From Actinoplanes sp. NBC_00393 (GTDB lineage Bacteria; Actinomycetota; Actinomycetes; Mycobacteriales; Micromonosporaceae), in the NCBI RefSeq assembly GCF_036053395.1, contig NZ_CP107942.1, positions 1,516,501 through 1,580,500 on the forward strand: DNA of 64,000 nucleotides. Direction: 5' to 3'. The notes below the pieces were generated by a model, which did not search any database, was not told where the DNA came from, and worked only from the letters and a program-made list of their open reading frames with translations. Each line of letters starts with the position of its first letter. The stretch's first letter is position 1. Shown one piece after another: positions 25,626-34,544 of the stretch. The translations under genes and the position numbers were made by a program.

Positions 25626-27322
25626 TCCGCACCCTGCTCGCGCTGCTGCCCGCCGACCGCCGCCGCGCGGTCGCCGTCCACCTCACTCTCACCCTGCTCG
25701 GCGTGGTGCTCCGCGCGGCTGGTGTGGTGCTGCTCGTACCCCTGGTCGCTGCTCTCTTCGGTGCCCGGCCCGCCGATGCCTGGCCCTGGGTGGGCATGCT
25801 GGCGGGCGTCACCGCCGCCGGCTGGCTGATCGACGCGCGGGCCGCCCGGATCGGCTTCGACCTGGGCTTCAGCCTGCTGGAGAACGGGCAGCACAGCGTC
25901 GCCGACCGGCTCGTCCGCACCCGGCTGACCTGGTTCACCGCGGAGAACACCGCCACCGCCCGGCAGGCCGTCGCGGCCGGTGGGCCGGACCTGGTCGGTC
26001 TGGTCATCTACCTGTTCACTCCACTGGCCGGGGCGATCCTGCTGCCGGTGGCGATCGCGGTGGCCCTGCTGCCCGTCTCGCTGCCACTCGGCCTGGCGGC
26101 GCTCGCCGGGGTGCCGGTGCTGCTCGGCGCGTTCCTGGCGGCCGGACGGCTCGGCCGGGACGCCGATCGTGCGGCGGAGCAGTCGAACACCGTCCTCACC
26201 GAACGGATCGTGGAGTTCGCGCGTACCCAGCAGGCTCTTCGTGCCGCGCGCCGGGTGGAACCGGCCCGCAGCCATGCCGGGGCCGCGCTCACCGCGCAGC
26301 ATGCCGCCACCCGCCGGCTGCTGCTCATGCAGATCCCCGGCCAGTTGCTGTTCGGCCTGGCCGGGCAGATCGCGCTGGTCCTGCTGGCCGGCGCCACCGC
26401 GCTGCTGACCGTCCGCGGCGACCTCGGTGTGCCGGAGGCAATCGCGCTGATCGCGGTGATCGCCCGCTACCTGGAGCCGTTCACCGCGCTCGGCGAGCTC
26501 ACCCCGGGCCTGGAGGCCGCGACCACGGTCCTGCGCCGGCTGCGCACGGCGCTCACCGCACCCATCATCGACAACCGCGGGGGTACGCCGGAGCCCGCTG
26601 CCGGCCCACCCCGGATCGAGCTGCGCGGCGTCGGCTTCCGGTACGCCGCCGACACCCCGGCGGTGCTCGACGGCCTCGACGTGACCTTCGAGCCGGGCAC
26701 CACCACCGCGATCGTCGGCCCCTCGGGTTCCGGCAAGAGCACCGTGCTCGCGCTGCTCGCCGGCCTGCACGAACCCACCACCGGACAGGTCCTCGCCGAC
26801 GGCGCCGCCGTCGACAGCTCGATGGTCAGCGTGGTCTTCCAGCACCCGTACCTGTTCGACGGCACGATCCGGGAGAACATCCGCAGCGGGCGGCCCGGCG
26901 CGGACGACGCCGAGATCGCGGCCGCCGCCACGCTGGCCCGGGTGCCGGACGACCTGGACACCCGGGCCGGCGAGGGCGGGACCGCGCTGTCCGGCGGCGA
27001 ACGCCAGCGCGTGTCGATCGCCCGCGCGCTGCTCAAACCGGCCCCGATTCTGCTGGTCGACGAGGCCACCAGCGCGCTGGACACCGAGAACGAGATCGCC
27101 GTGGTGCAGGCGCTGACGGCCGACCCGGTGGCACGGACCCGGGTGATCGTCGCCCACCGGCCGGCCGGCATCCGCGCCGCCGACCGGGTGCTGTTCTTCG
27201 AGGAAGGACGGATCGTCGAGGACGGCACGGTGGACGGTCTGGTCGCCGCCGGCGGGCGGTTCGCGGAGTTCTGGCGGCAGCAGGAGGCCGCGGCGGGCTG
27301 GCGCTTGGTGAGTCCTGGGTAA
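25622..27322 (+). CDS. irtB: IrtB-type siderophore ABC transporter
   Basis: A 566-aa half-transporter and partner of IrtA. It has an N-terminal six-helix membrane domain (about 1-315) and a nucleotide-binding domain with Walker [10 protein letters not shown] at 366-374, signature LSGGE and Walker B ILLVDEAT. Unlike IrtA it has no flavin domain. The ATG lies in the irtA stop (ATGA, 25622-25625), so the subunits are made together. In the characterised system the heterodimer brings iron-loaded siderophore across the inner membrane; here the cognate siderophore is unknown and no biosynthesis genes are in the window. Confidence 0.9.
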   Translation: MIRTLLALLPADRRRAVAVHLTLTLLGVVLRAAGVVLLVPLVAALFGARPADAWPWVGMLAGVTAAGWLIDARAARIGFDLGFSLLENGQHSVADRLVRTRLTWFTAENTATARQAVAAGGPDLVGLVIYLFTPLAGAILLPVAIAVALLPVSLPLGLAALAGVPVLLGAFLAAGRLGRDADRAAEQSNTVLTERIVEFARTQQALRAARRVEPARSHAGAALTAQHAATRRLLLMQIPGQLLFGLAGQIALVLLAGATALLTVRGDLGVPEAIALIAVIARYLEPFTALGELTPGLEAATTVLRRLRTALTAPIIDNRGGTPEPAAGPPRIELRGVGFRYAADTPAVLDGLDVTFEPGTTTAIVGPSGSGKSTVLALLAGLHEPTTGQVLADGAAVDSSMVSVVFQHPYLFDGTIRENIRSGRPGADDAEIAAAATLARVPDDLDTRAGEGGTALSGGERQRVSIARALLKPAPILLVDEATSALDTENEIAVVQALTADPVARTRVIVAHRPAGIRAADRVLFFEEGRIVEDGTVDGLVAAGGRFAEFWRQQEAAAGWRLVSPG

Positions 27323-27325
27323 CAG

Positions 27326-27335
27326 AGCGCTTTCC
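27326..27335. promoter_or_regulatory. AGCGCTTTCC motif shared with the pectate lyase promoter
   Basis: AGCGCTTTCC lies 41 bp upstream of the next ATG and just after irtB. The same ten bases occur at 14920-14929 inside a LacI-type palindrome. Here the flank (CAGAGCGCTTTCCC) is less symmetric, so operator function is weakly supported. Confidence 0.25.
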
Positions 27336-27366
27336 CGGATGATCCTTGCCGTGCCAGGGTGTGGTC

Positions 27367-28014
27367 ATGGCGAGTACATATGGGGGGCGCCATGTCGCAG
27401 TCGACAACTGGGTCCCCGTGGAGAGACGCTGGTTGGGCCTGGACAAGCGAACACTGCTACCGGGTCTCGTGGTCTTCGCGATCGCGATCCTGCTGCGCAG
27501 CATCATCCCGTCCATCGATCAGGCGACTCCGGTCGACGACGTGATCGAGGCCGGCGACCGGCTCAACCTGGACAACGGTTTGACGATCGCGCCGCCGGTG
27601 GGCTGGGAGCTGGTCGACGGCATACTGGTCGGCGCCGACACGGTGCAGCCGGGGGCCGGCTCAGCGTCCGCGTCGATGGTGCAGGGCGGTGTCCAGGCGC
27701 AGATCGCGGTCTCGTCGTTCGCCGGGGATGCGGGCGCGCTGCTGGACCAGGTCAACCGCAACGACAGCCGCAGCGACAGCCGGCCCGGTTTCACGGTCAG
27801 CGCCGAACCGACGGCGATCACGACGGTCGGCGGTATCACCGGGGCGGTCGAGGGGTACACCAGCGCTGCCGGTGACGGTCTCCTCGCGGCCTTCACCTTC
27901 CCGGACGGGCGGGGCATGGCCGTCGAGGTCGCCGGCACGTCCGAGCAGCTCGCCGCCCGGACCAGCCAGATCGATGCCATGCTGCGCAGCGTCACCCTGG
28001 AGGTGCCGCAGTGA
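27367..28014 (+). CDS. Single-pass membrane protein of unknown function, paired with PrsW
   Basis: A 215-aa protein that I do not recognise. A basic cytoplasmic N-terminus (about 1-27) leads into one TM helix (about 28-45; LLPGLVVFAIAILL). The rest is an extracytoplasmic domain of beta character with a QVNRNDSRSDSR loop and a GGITGAVEGYTS strand. I chose the ATG at 27367 (MASTYGG); an in-frame ATG at 27346 would add 7 residues. Its stop overlaps the GTG of the PrsW-family protease gene by 4 nt, so they are co-translated. A membrane-anchored partner or substrate of the protease is a reasonable guess but not shown. Confidence 0.7.
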   Translation: MASTYGGRHVAVDNWVPVERRWLGLDKRTLLPGLVVFAIAILLRSIIPSIDQATPVDDVIEAGDRLNLDNGLTIAPPVGWELVDGILVGADTVQPGAGSASASMVQGGVQAQIAVSSFAGDAGALLDQVNRNDSRSDSRPGFTVSAEPTAITTVGGITGAVEGYTSAAGDGLLAAFTFPDGRGMAVEVAGTSEQLAARTSQIDAMLRSVTLEVPQ

Positions 28015-29201
28015 CCACACTCGACCAGGCCCCCGGCTCCTCCGCCGCCCTGACTGCGCGGGCCGGCGCACTGGAGGCCTCCGGCTGGGGCGTGCCCTTC
28101 CGGCTCGTGCAGGTACGCAACCTCTGTTTCTGGGTGTTCGCCCTCGGCGTCGCCGGTGGCATCTACGAGATGCTGCGCTATTTCGGCTCCGGCGTGCACG
28201 CGTACGGTGTGGGTCTCGGCACCGGCATCGTCGCGTTCGCGGTCTACACCGTTCCGTGGCTGATCTTGCTGTCCTACCACAACCGGTACACCCGGCTGCC
28301 CGGCAAACTGCTGGTCACCGCAGTCGTGTGGGGTGCGGCCGGCGCCGCGTTCTGGATCGCTCTGCCGGCCAACGGCGCCTTCCTGTCGCTGTACGGCAAG
28401 ATCTTCGGCCACGGCTGGGCGAACGACTGGGGCGCCGGGCTCACCGCCCCGATCAACGAGGAGATCGGCAAAGCGCTGGCGCTGATCCTGCTGATCGGGC
28501 TGGCGCCCCGCCTGGTCCGCAGCCCGTTCGACGGTCTGATCATCGGCGCGTACGCGGGCCTCGGCTTCCAGATCATCGAGGACGTGCTCTACGCCTACAA
28601 CGGCACCATCGCGAACTTCGGCGCCGACCAGGTCGGATCCGCTCTGAACGTGGTGCTGGTGCGGGCCCCGAGCGGCCTGTTCGGGCACGTGCTGTTCAGC
28701 GCCGTCTTCTGCGCCGGTCTGATGTGGCTGCTCGGGCGCGGTGCGGGCCGCCATCGGCTGCGCGGCGCCCTGCTGATGCTCGGCGCGATGGCCGCCCACG
28801 GCTGCTGGGACAACATGGGCGCGATCGGCTACAGCCTGGCCGGCACCATCGGCATCTCGCTGCTGTGGTTCCTCGTGCTGCCGATCGCCGACCTGCTGTT
28901 GCTGTGGCTGACGTTCCGCCTGGCGGTGCCGCAGGAACAGGCCTGGCTGCGTGACATCCTCGCGCCGGAGGCCGAGTCCGGGCTGCTCACCGAGGAGGAG
29001 GTGACCGCCGCCGCGGGCGGGTGGAAGACGCGCCGCCGGTTCCGCAAGGCGCAGCACGGCCACCGCGAGCGGAAACGTGCGAAACACATCCTCGCCGCGG
29101 CGAACGACCTGGCACAGGAGGTTGCCGAGGCCGGCGGGCACGACACCGAGGGCGTCGAGCACGCCCGCTCGGAGGTCCGCAGGCTGCGCGCCGCGGCCTG
29201 A
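28011..29201 (+). CDS. PrsW family intramembrane protease
   Basis: A 396-aa polytopic protein with about eight or nine helices. The PrsW glutamate pair is visible in INEEIGKALALILL, followed by the later conserved VLFSAVFCAG and AAHGCWDNMG helices holding family histidines. In Bacillus PrsW performs site-1 cleavage of the anti-sigma factor RsiW; most actinobacterial relatives have no known substrate. After the last helix there is a basic cytoplasmic tail (KTRRRFRKAQHGHRERKR, about 340-360). The GTG start overlaps the upstream stop. A hairpin follows the stop. Confidence 0.85.
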   Translation: MTTLDQAPGSSAALTARAGALEASGWGVPFRLVQVRNLCFWVFALGVAGGIYEMLRYFGSGVHAYGVGLGTGIVAFAVYTVPWLILLSYHNRYTRLPGKLLVTAVVWGAAGAAFWIALPANGAFLSLYGKIFGHGWANDWGAGLTAPINEEIGKALALILLIGLAPRLVRSPFDGLIIGAYAGLGFQIIEDVLYAYNGTIANFGADQVGSALNVVLVRAPSGLFGHVLFSAVFCAGLMWLLGRGAGRHRLRGALLMLGAMAAHGCWDNMGAIGYSLAGTIGISLLWFLVLPIADLLLLWLTFRLAVPQEQAWLRDILAPEAESGLLTEEEVTAAAGGWKTRRRFRKAQHGHRERKRAKHILAAANDLAQEVAEAGGHDTEGVEHARSEVRRLRAAA

Positions 29202-29233
29202 GCGCACATCGACCGATCGGTGGATCGGTGCGC
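29202..29233 (+). terminator. Hairpin after the PrsW gene
   Basis: An inverted repeat with outer arms GCGCAC/GTGCGC and an imperfect inner stem around CGATCGG starts directly after the stop. No T-run follows. It probably separates the PrsW pair from the next operon. Confidence 0.4.
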
Positions 29234-29304
29234 GGCGGCGGTGGACCGTTCCGGCCGGTAGGTCGGTCGATTCGCCGCCGCCCGCATCTCGCGAGGCTGA
29301 GGGC

Positions 29305-30459
29305 ATGACAACCACAGCCGTCCGTTCCGGACCCATCCGCACCCGGGAACGCGTCCTCGCCCCGGACCTCGCCCGCGGGCTCATGCTCGCCCTCATCGCC
29401 CTGGCCAACTCGGTGGTCTACCTCTACGGCCGCGAGTACGGCGTACGCCAGCACATCGTCGAGTCCGGCCTGGCCGACCGGATCGTCAGCGTCCTCACCG
29501 TGACCCTGGTCGACGGCCGCGCCTACCCGATGTTCGCCGCCCTGTTCGCGTACGGCGTGGTCCAGATGTTCCAGCGCCGCCCCGACGCCCGGCAACTGGT
29601 CCGCCGGCGCAGCCGGTGGCTGATCGCCTTCGGCTTCGCGCACGCCCTGCTGCTGTTCCCCGGCGACATCCTCGGCCTGTACGGCCTGGTCGGCCTCCTC
29701 CTGGTCGGGCTCGTCCGGGTCCCGGACCGCAGGCTGCTCACCCTGGCCACGCTCTGGCTCGCCGTCGTGGCCCTGCTGCAGGGCGCCGCCTACATGGCCC
29801 CGCCCACCTCGGAACGCTCCTTCTTCTGGTCGTTCGAGACCGCCGACCCGCTCCAGGGGATGATGCTGCGCCCGCTGGAATGGCTGATGACCCCGATCGG
29901 CGTCGCCGGTGTCGGCAGTGCCGTCCTGATCGGCACCTGGGCCGCCCGCCGGGGCATCCTCACCGACCCGGCCGCACACCGCCCGCTGCTGGTCCGCACC
30001 GCGATCCTCGGCCTGACCGCGGCCGTCGCCGGCGGCCTGCCGGTCGGTCTCGCCGTCGGCCACTTCTGGGAGCCGACCGCCGTGGCCGAACTGTGGGCGC
30101 TCTCCGCCCTGCACGCGGTGACCGGCGTCGCCGGCGGCCTCGGCTACGCCGCCCTGATCGGGCTGGCGGCGATCCGGATCGGCAACCGTCCCGGGCCGGT
30201 CACCCGCGCCCTGGTCGCCACCGGGCAGCGGTCGCTGAGCTGCTACCTGTTCCAGTCGGTGGTGTTCGTGGCGCTGCTGACGCCGTGGACCCTCGGGCTC
30301 GGCGCGACGATCGGCACCGCCACGGTCGCGGCGATCGCGCTCGGCACCTGGCTGGTGTCGGTGCTGCTCGCCGACGCGATGCGCCGGGCCGGGCAGCGTG
30401 GACCGGCCGAAGTGCTGTTGCGGCGGCTCACCTACCGAACGGGCAAGATGGCGGGGTGA
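29305..30459 (+). CDS. DUF418 domain membrane protein (first copy)
   Basis: A 384-aa polytopic membrane protein of the DUF418/YeiB-like family. The N-terminal family motif reads APDLARGLMLALIALAN, then DGRAYPMFAALFAYG. The C-terminal DUF418 part begins near TGQRSLSCYLFQSV and ends MRRAGQRGPAEVLLRRLTY. Function is unknown; some relatives act in transport or acyl transfer. I chose the ATG at 29305. It is the first gene of a tightly overlapped five-gene operon that continues into a two-component system. A close paralogue lies at 33390, just after the operon. Confidence 0.85.
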   Translation: MTTTAVRSGPIRTRERVLAPDLARGLMLALIALANSVVYLYGREYGVRQHIVESGLADRIVSVLTVTLVDGRAYPMFAALFAYGVVQMFQRRPDARQLVRRRSRWLIAFGFAHALLLFPGDILGLYGLVGLLLVGLVRVPDRRLLTLATLWLAVVALLQGAAYMAPPTSERSFFWSFETADPLQGMMLRPLEWLMTPIGVAGVGSAVLIGTWAARRGILTDPAAHRPLLVRTAILGLTAAVAGGLPVGLAVGHFWEPTAVAELWALSALHAVTGVAGGLGYAALIGLAAIRIGNRPGPVTRALVATGQRSLSCYLFQSVVFVALLTPWTLGLGATIGTATVAAIALGTWLVSVLLADAMRRAGQRGPAEVLLRRLTYRTGKMAG

Positions 30460-31598
30460 CCTCGGTGGAGGAACAGCTGGGCCGGCAACGGGAGCACCGG
30501 TGGAATCAGGCGTGGGCGCTTCTCCCGTACGGATTATTGCTCGTCGCCTGTGGTTTGTCGGTCTTCTCCGATGATGTCGGCCCTCAGCAGCACCTGATCA
30601 CCCTTGTGGTCGCCGGCGCCCTCGCGGTCTGGCACTGGTGGTTCATCCTGGCCCACCCGGACTGGTGGGAGCGCCGGACCGCCCTGATGACCACCTACTT
30701 CGTGGGTGTCCTGGCCTTCACCGTCGTGCTGCTGCAGCGCAGCGACGCGTTCCAGGTGTTCGTGCCGGCCGGCTACGTGCTCGCGTTCGTGGCTCTGCCG
30801 GGATGGCTGGCCTACGCCGGCGTGGTGGCGGCGAACCTCCCGGCGCTGATCGTCGACAGCTCCGACCCGCTGATCGCCTTCGGCGTCGCCACCCCGTTCG
30901 CCGCCCTGATCGGCACCATGGTCCGGCTGACGGAACGGGAAGCCATCCGTCGGCGGGAACTGCTCGCGGAGAACGCGAGGCTCGCCCGCGAGGCCGGCGT
31001 CGCCGAGGAACGGGCCCGGATGGCCCGGGAGATCCACGACACCGTCGCCCAGGGCCTGACCGGCATCGTCACCCAGCTCGAAGCGCTCGGCGACCTGCCG
31101 TCCCCGGCACGCGGCCGGGTGGACACCGCTCGTACGCTGGCCCGCAACAGCCTCGTGGAGGTGCGCCGGTCGATCGAGGCGCTGCGGCCCGGCCCGTTGC
31201 AGAACGCCCGGCTCGGCGAGGCCACCCGGCAGGCGGTGGCGTCGTGGAGCGCGCAGTACGACGTGCCCGCCAACTTCACCGTCACCGGAACCCCGCTGCC
31301 GGTGCACTCCGAACTCGAGGTCACCCTGCTGCGGGCCGCCCAGGAAGCCCTGTCGAATGTCGGCCGGCACGCCCGCGCCTCCCGCGTGGACGTCACCCTG
31401 TCGTACATGGAGGATGTCATCGTGCTGGACGTACGCGACGACGGGACGGGCTTCGACCCCACGACGGCCGGCGGCTTCGGTCTCACCGCGTTGCGCCAGC
31501 GCGTCGACGCCCTGGCCGGCTCGGTCGACATCGAGTCGGCGCCCGGCGCGGGCACCGCGGTCAGCGTCACCGTCCCGGTCATCGAGGGGGAGCGGTGA
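30456..31598 (+). CDS. Sensor histidine kinase, NarL/DesK-type
   Basis: A 380-aa membrane kinase. Five or so N-terminal helices (about 20-150) without an obvious external domain suggest sensing within the membrane. A short linker helix, the HisKA_3 dimerisation domain with phospho-acceptor His194 (MAREIHDTVAQGL) and a HATPase domain (DVRDDGTGFDP; GFGLTALRQRV) follow. The GTG start overlaps the DUF418 stop and its own stop overlaps the response regulator start, each by 4 nt. The cognate regulator is certainly the next gene. The signal is unknown; the DUF418 and FhuF-like neighbours hint at envelope or iron/redox state. Confidence 0.9.
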   Translation: MTSVEEQLGRQREHRWNQAWALLPYGLLLVACGLSVFSDDVGPQQHLITLVVAGALAVWHWWFILAHPDWWERRTALMTTYFVGVLAFTVVLLQRSDAFQVFVPAGYVLAFVALPGWLAYAGVVAANLPALIVDSSDPLIAFGVATPFAALIGTMVRLTEREAIRRRELLAENARLAREAGVAEERARMAREIHDTVAQGLTGIVTQLEALGDLPSPARGRVDTARTLARNSLVEVRRSIEALRPGPLQNARLGEATRQAVASWSAQYDVPANFTVTGTPLPVHSELEVTLLRAAQEALSNVGRHARASRVDVTLSYMEDVIVLDVRDDGTGFDPTTAGGFGLTALRQRVDALAGSVDIESAPGAGTAVSVTVPVIEGER

Positions 31599-32227
31599 GC
31601 ACGCTGCGGCTCGTCGTGGTGGACGACCACCCGGTGGTCCGGGACGGGCTGCGCGGCATGCTCGGCACCCAGCCCGACTTCGAGGTGGTCGGCGAGGCGG
31701 CGACCGGCGCCGAGGCGCTGACCGTGGTCGAGGCGGTCCGCCCGGACGTGGTGCTGACCGACCTGCGGATGCCGGAGCCGAGCGGTGGCACCCTGATCCG
31801 GCTGCTGCTGGAACGCGTTCCGGCCGTCCGGGTGCTGGTCCTGACCACCCACGACACCGACTCCGACGTGCTGCCCGCGGTCGAGGCTGGCGCGATCGGT
31901 TACCTGCTCAAGGACGCGCCGCGCGAGGAGCTGTTCCGGGCGGTCCGGGCCGCGGCCCGGGGCGAGACCGTGCTGTCCCCGTCGGTCGCCACCCTGCTGC
32001 TGTCCCGGGTGCGGCCGCAGCAACCGCTCACCCAGGCCCGCCTCAGCCAGCGGGAACGCGAGGTCCTCGCCCTGGTCGCCGAGGGCCGCACCAACCGGGA
32101 GACCGCGGCGGCGCTGTTCATCAGCGAGGCCACCGTCAAGACGCACCTGCTGCACATCTACGAGAAGCTCGAGGTGCCGGACCGGGCCGCCGCCGTCTCC
32201 GCAGCTCACCGGCGCGGCCTGCTGTGA
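31595..32227 (+). CDS. LuxR/NarL-family response regulator
   Basis: A 210-aa DNA-binding response regulator. The receiver domain has the acidic pair VVDDHPVVRDG, phospho-acceptor Asp56 (VVLTDLRMPE) and conserved lysine (GYLLKDAPREE). The C-terminal LuxR-type helix-turn-helix is intact (LSQREREVLALVAEGRTNRE). It is encoded between the kinase and the FhuF-like gene with 4-nt overlaps on both sides. The regulated promoter is probably that of its own operon, but no operator could be identified. Confidence 0.92.
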   Translation: MSTLRLVVVDDHPVVRDGLRGMLGTQPDFEVVGEAATGAEALTVVEAVRPDVVLTDLRMPEPSGGTLIRLLLERVPAVRVLVLTTHDTDSDVLPAVEAGAIGYLLKDAPREELFRAVRAAARGETVLSPSVATLLLSRVRPQQPLTQARLSQREREVLALVAEGRTNRETAAALFISEATVKTHLLHIYEKLEVPDRAAAVSAAHRRGLL

Positions 32228-32937
32228 CTCTGGCAGGTGCCGCGCTGCACGCGGCCGCACGTTTCGGGCCCTACTTCGCCTGGGATCCGTACGACGAGAC
32301 GCCCGGCTGGCGTCCCCTGACCGACCTGCTCGACGCCGACGTGGTCGCGGACCGCGTCGAGACCGGCCGGCAGGCGCTGCTGCGGATGTCCGGGCTGACC
32401 CGCGACGACATCGAGGAACGGGTGGTCGCCTCGATCGTCTTCCTCGGTCTCGCATCCCGGTTACTGTCTCCGCTGCTCGGCGCGGTCGTGGCCGGCAACG
32501 TCCTGCCGCTGCCGGACCCGGAACGGCTGTGGTGGCGCCCGGTCGACGGCGGCCCGCTGCCGATCGCCTGGCGCGACCTGCCCGCCGAGGACTGCGCCGG
32601 CCGCTCCCCGGCCGACATCGCGGAGACGCTCACCCGCACCGCGACCCGGACCGTCGTCGAACCGGTCCTCGAAGTGTTCCGCGGGCGGTTCCGGCTGTCG
32701 CCGCAGGTGCTGTGGGGCAACGTGGCGTCCGCGCTGGGCGGCGCCGTGACCATGATCGGGCAGGCGCGGGCCGCGGCCGTCGTCCAGGCGTCCCTGAACC
32801 TGGCCCCGCTGCGCGGCACTGCCACGGTGTCACCACCACGGTGGACCCTGGTCCGGAACAACTGCTGCCTCTACTACCGGATCCCCGGCGGCGGCACCTG
32901 CGGCGACTGCGTACTCAACAGGCGGGAGAAACGATGA
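32224..32937 (+). CDS. FhuF-like ferric reductase-type 2Fe-2S protein
   Basis: A 237-aa protein whose C-terminus carries the cysteine pattern of FhuF-type ferric siderophore reductases: CC, ten residues, C, two residues, C (NNCCLYYRIPGGGTCGDCVL). That pattern ligates a [2Fe-2S] cluster. The rest is mainly helical, as in the family. FhuF proteins reduce Fe(III)-siderophores in the cytoplasm to release iron, which fits the irtAB importer 5 kb upstream. It is embedded in the two-component operon by 4-nt overlaps (GTGA at 32224, ATGA at 32934). No iron box was found directly upstream, so control by the adjacent regulator is more likely. Confidence 0.82.
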   Translation: MTLAGAALHAAARFGPYFAWDPYDETPGWRPLTDLLDADVVADRVETGRQALLRMSGLTRDDIEERVVASIVFLGLASRLLSPLLGAVVAGNVLPLPDPERLWWRPVDGGPLPIAWRDLPAEDCAGRSPADIAETLTRTATRTVVEPVLEVFRGRFRLSPQVLWGNVASALGGAVTMIGQARAAAVVQASLNLAPLRGTATVSPPRWTLVRNNCCLYYRIPGGGTCGDCVLNRREKR

Positions 32938-33305
32938 TCACGGGAACGTTGCTGGCCGAGAGCCTCCGCGTGGGCGCGACGATCGAGGTGCCCGGGCTGT
33001 TCATCCGCAGCCTGCGGCGCGAGGACGTGTCCGCATCGACCACCGGCGCCCAGCCGGACGTCTGGACGATCCTGGAGTTCGAGGCGCCGCCGGAAGCCGC
33101 CGGAGCGCTGACCGAGGCGTTCTCGTCGGGGCTGCTCGCGGAAGGCGGCTGGTACGCCGACTTCCGCGCCGATGACGAACACGTCGTCGTCTTCGCCGGC
33201 AAGGTCTTCCGCTATCCCGTCGGCGACGAGGCGGGCCGGGCCGCCGCCCAGGAGTACGGCCGTTCCGTCGGCGTGCCGGAGCACCAGCTCGACTGGGGTG
33301 CTTAG
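32934..33305 (+). CDS. Conserved-looking hypothetical protein at the end of the two-component operon
   Basis: A 123-aa soluble protein without a motif I can name. It is acidic, with a likely alpha/beta fold; notable segments are SLRVGATIEVPGLFIRSLRR, PDVWTILEFEAP and ADDEHVVVFAGKVFRYP. The ATG overlaps the FhuF-like stop by 4 nt, so it is the fifth gene of the operon. The position suggests a role with the iron-sulfur protein, but nothing in the sequence proves it. Confidence 0.65.
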   Translation: MITGTLLAESLRVGATIEVPGLFIRSLRREDVSASTTGAQPDVWTILEFEAPPEAAGALTEAFSSGLLAEGGWYADFRADDEHVVVFAGKVFRYPVGDEAGRAAAQEYGRSVGVPEHQLDWGA

Positions 33306-33389
33306 GTCTGTGCCGCGGTAACCAAAGTCGCGCCGGCATCGACTCCCGGCTGCTGCTGAGCGCCGGTCCGCGCACCTAGCGTCGGTGTC

Positions 33390-34544
33390 ATGAGCATCGA
33401 AGCGCCGACACGACTGCCGGGAGCGACCGCGCCCGCCGAACGAGCCCTCGGGCCGGACCTGGCCCGCGGGTTCATGCTGCTGTTCATCGCGCTCGCCAAC
33501 ACCCATTACTTCCTGCCCGGGGCGTCGGTGCGCGGCGGCTACCCGCAGGACGGGTCCGGGCTCGACGCGGCGGTGATCTGGCTGCTGTCGACGTTCGTGG
33601 ACGGGCGGGCCTTCCCCATGTTCGGGCTGCTCTTCGGGTACGGGGTGGCCCAGATCGTGCGCCGGCAGCAGGATCGGGGCGCTTGGGGCGTACGCCGTCT
33701 GCTCTGGCGCCGCAGCGCGGTGCTGGTGATCGTCGGCCTGATCGACGCCGTGCTCTTCTTCGCCGGTGACATCCTGGCGGCCTACGGCGTGCTGCTGTTC
33801 GCCGGCGTCTGGCTGATCTTCTGGAAGGACCGCTGGCTGCTGGTGGTGGCCGTGGCGTTCCTGGCGCTGAACGCGCTGCCGAGCGGCGACCTGTCCGTGA
33901 TCAGCACCGCCGGACCGGACCCGTCGATGCTGCCACCCGACTTCGCCGCCCAGGTCACGCACCGGGTCCCGGCGGCGCTGTACATCGCCGGGCTCGGACT
34001 GATCGGCTTCCTCTGCCCGTTCGCGCTCGGGCTGTGGGCCGGCCGCCGCCGCATCCTGGAGTTCCCCGAACGGCACCGGCGGCTACTCGTCGCCGTCGCG
34101 GTGACCGGCCTCGGCTCCGCAGTGCTCGGCGCCCAGCCGATCGCCCTGCTGCTCTCCGGCGTGATCCCGGCGCCGGACCAGCAGACCCTGACCTGGTGGG
34201 CGGCGCTGCACTCGACGACCGGCACGTTCGGCGGTCTCGGGTTCGCGGCGCTGATCACACTGCTGGCGCGCCCGCGCGGACCGCTCACCGCGGCGATCGC
34301 GGCCACCGGGCAGCGGTCGATGACCTGCTACCTGATGCAGTCGGTGACGTGGGCGGTGGTGTTCACCCCGTACCTGCTCGACCTCTCCGGCACACTGACC
34401 GTCGTCACGACCGCGCTGCTGGCCGCGGCGACCTGGGCGGCGACGGTCGTGATCGCCGACCGGATGCGCCGGGCCGGGCAGCGCGGGCCGTTCGAGACGC
34501 TGGTACGCCGGTTCACGTACCGGCCCGCTCAGCCTCGCGCGTGA
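33390..34544 (+). CDS. DUF418 domain membrane protein (second copy)
   Basis: A 384-aa polytopic membrane protein, the same length as its paralogue at 29305 and matching it in the family motifs: GPDLARGFMLLFIALANT, DGRAFPMFGLLFGYG and the C-terminal TGQRSMTCYLMQSV with MRRAGQRGPFETLVRRFTY. It has its own 84-nt upstream gap, so it may be transcribed separately from the two-component operon. The last 32 nt overlap the convergent MFS gene. Function is unknown; the two copies bracket the kinase/regulator/FhuF-like genes. Confidence 0.85.
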   Translation: MSIEAPTRLPGATAPAERALGPDLARGFMLLFIALANTHYFLPGASVRGGYPQDGSGLDAAVIWLLSTFVDGRAFPMFGLLFGYGVAQIVRRQQDRGAWGVRRLLWRRSAVLVIVGLIDAVLFFAGDILAAYGVLLFAGVWLIFWKDRWLLVVAVAFLALNALPSGDLSVISTAGPDPSMLPPDFAAQVTHRVPAALYIAGLGLIGFLCPFALGLWAGRRRILEFPERHRRLLVAVAVTGLGSAVLGAQPIALLLSGVIPAPDQQTLTWWAALHSTTGTFGGLGFAALITLLARPRGPLTAAIAATGQRSMTCYLMQSVTWAVVFTPYLLDLSGTLTVVTTALLAAATWAATVVIADRMRRAGQRGPFETLVRRFTYRPAQPRA

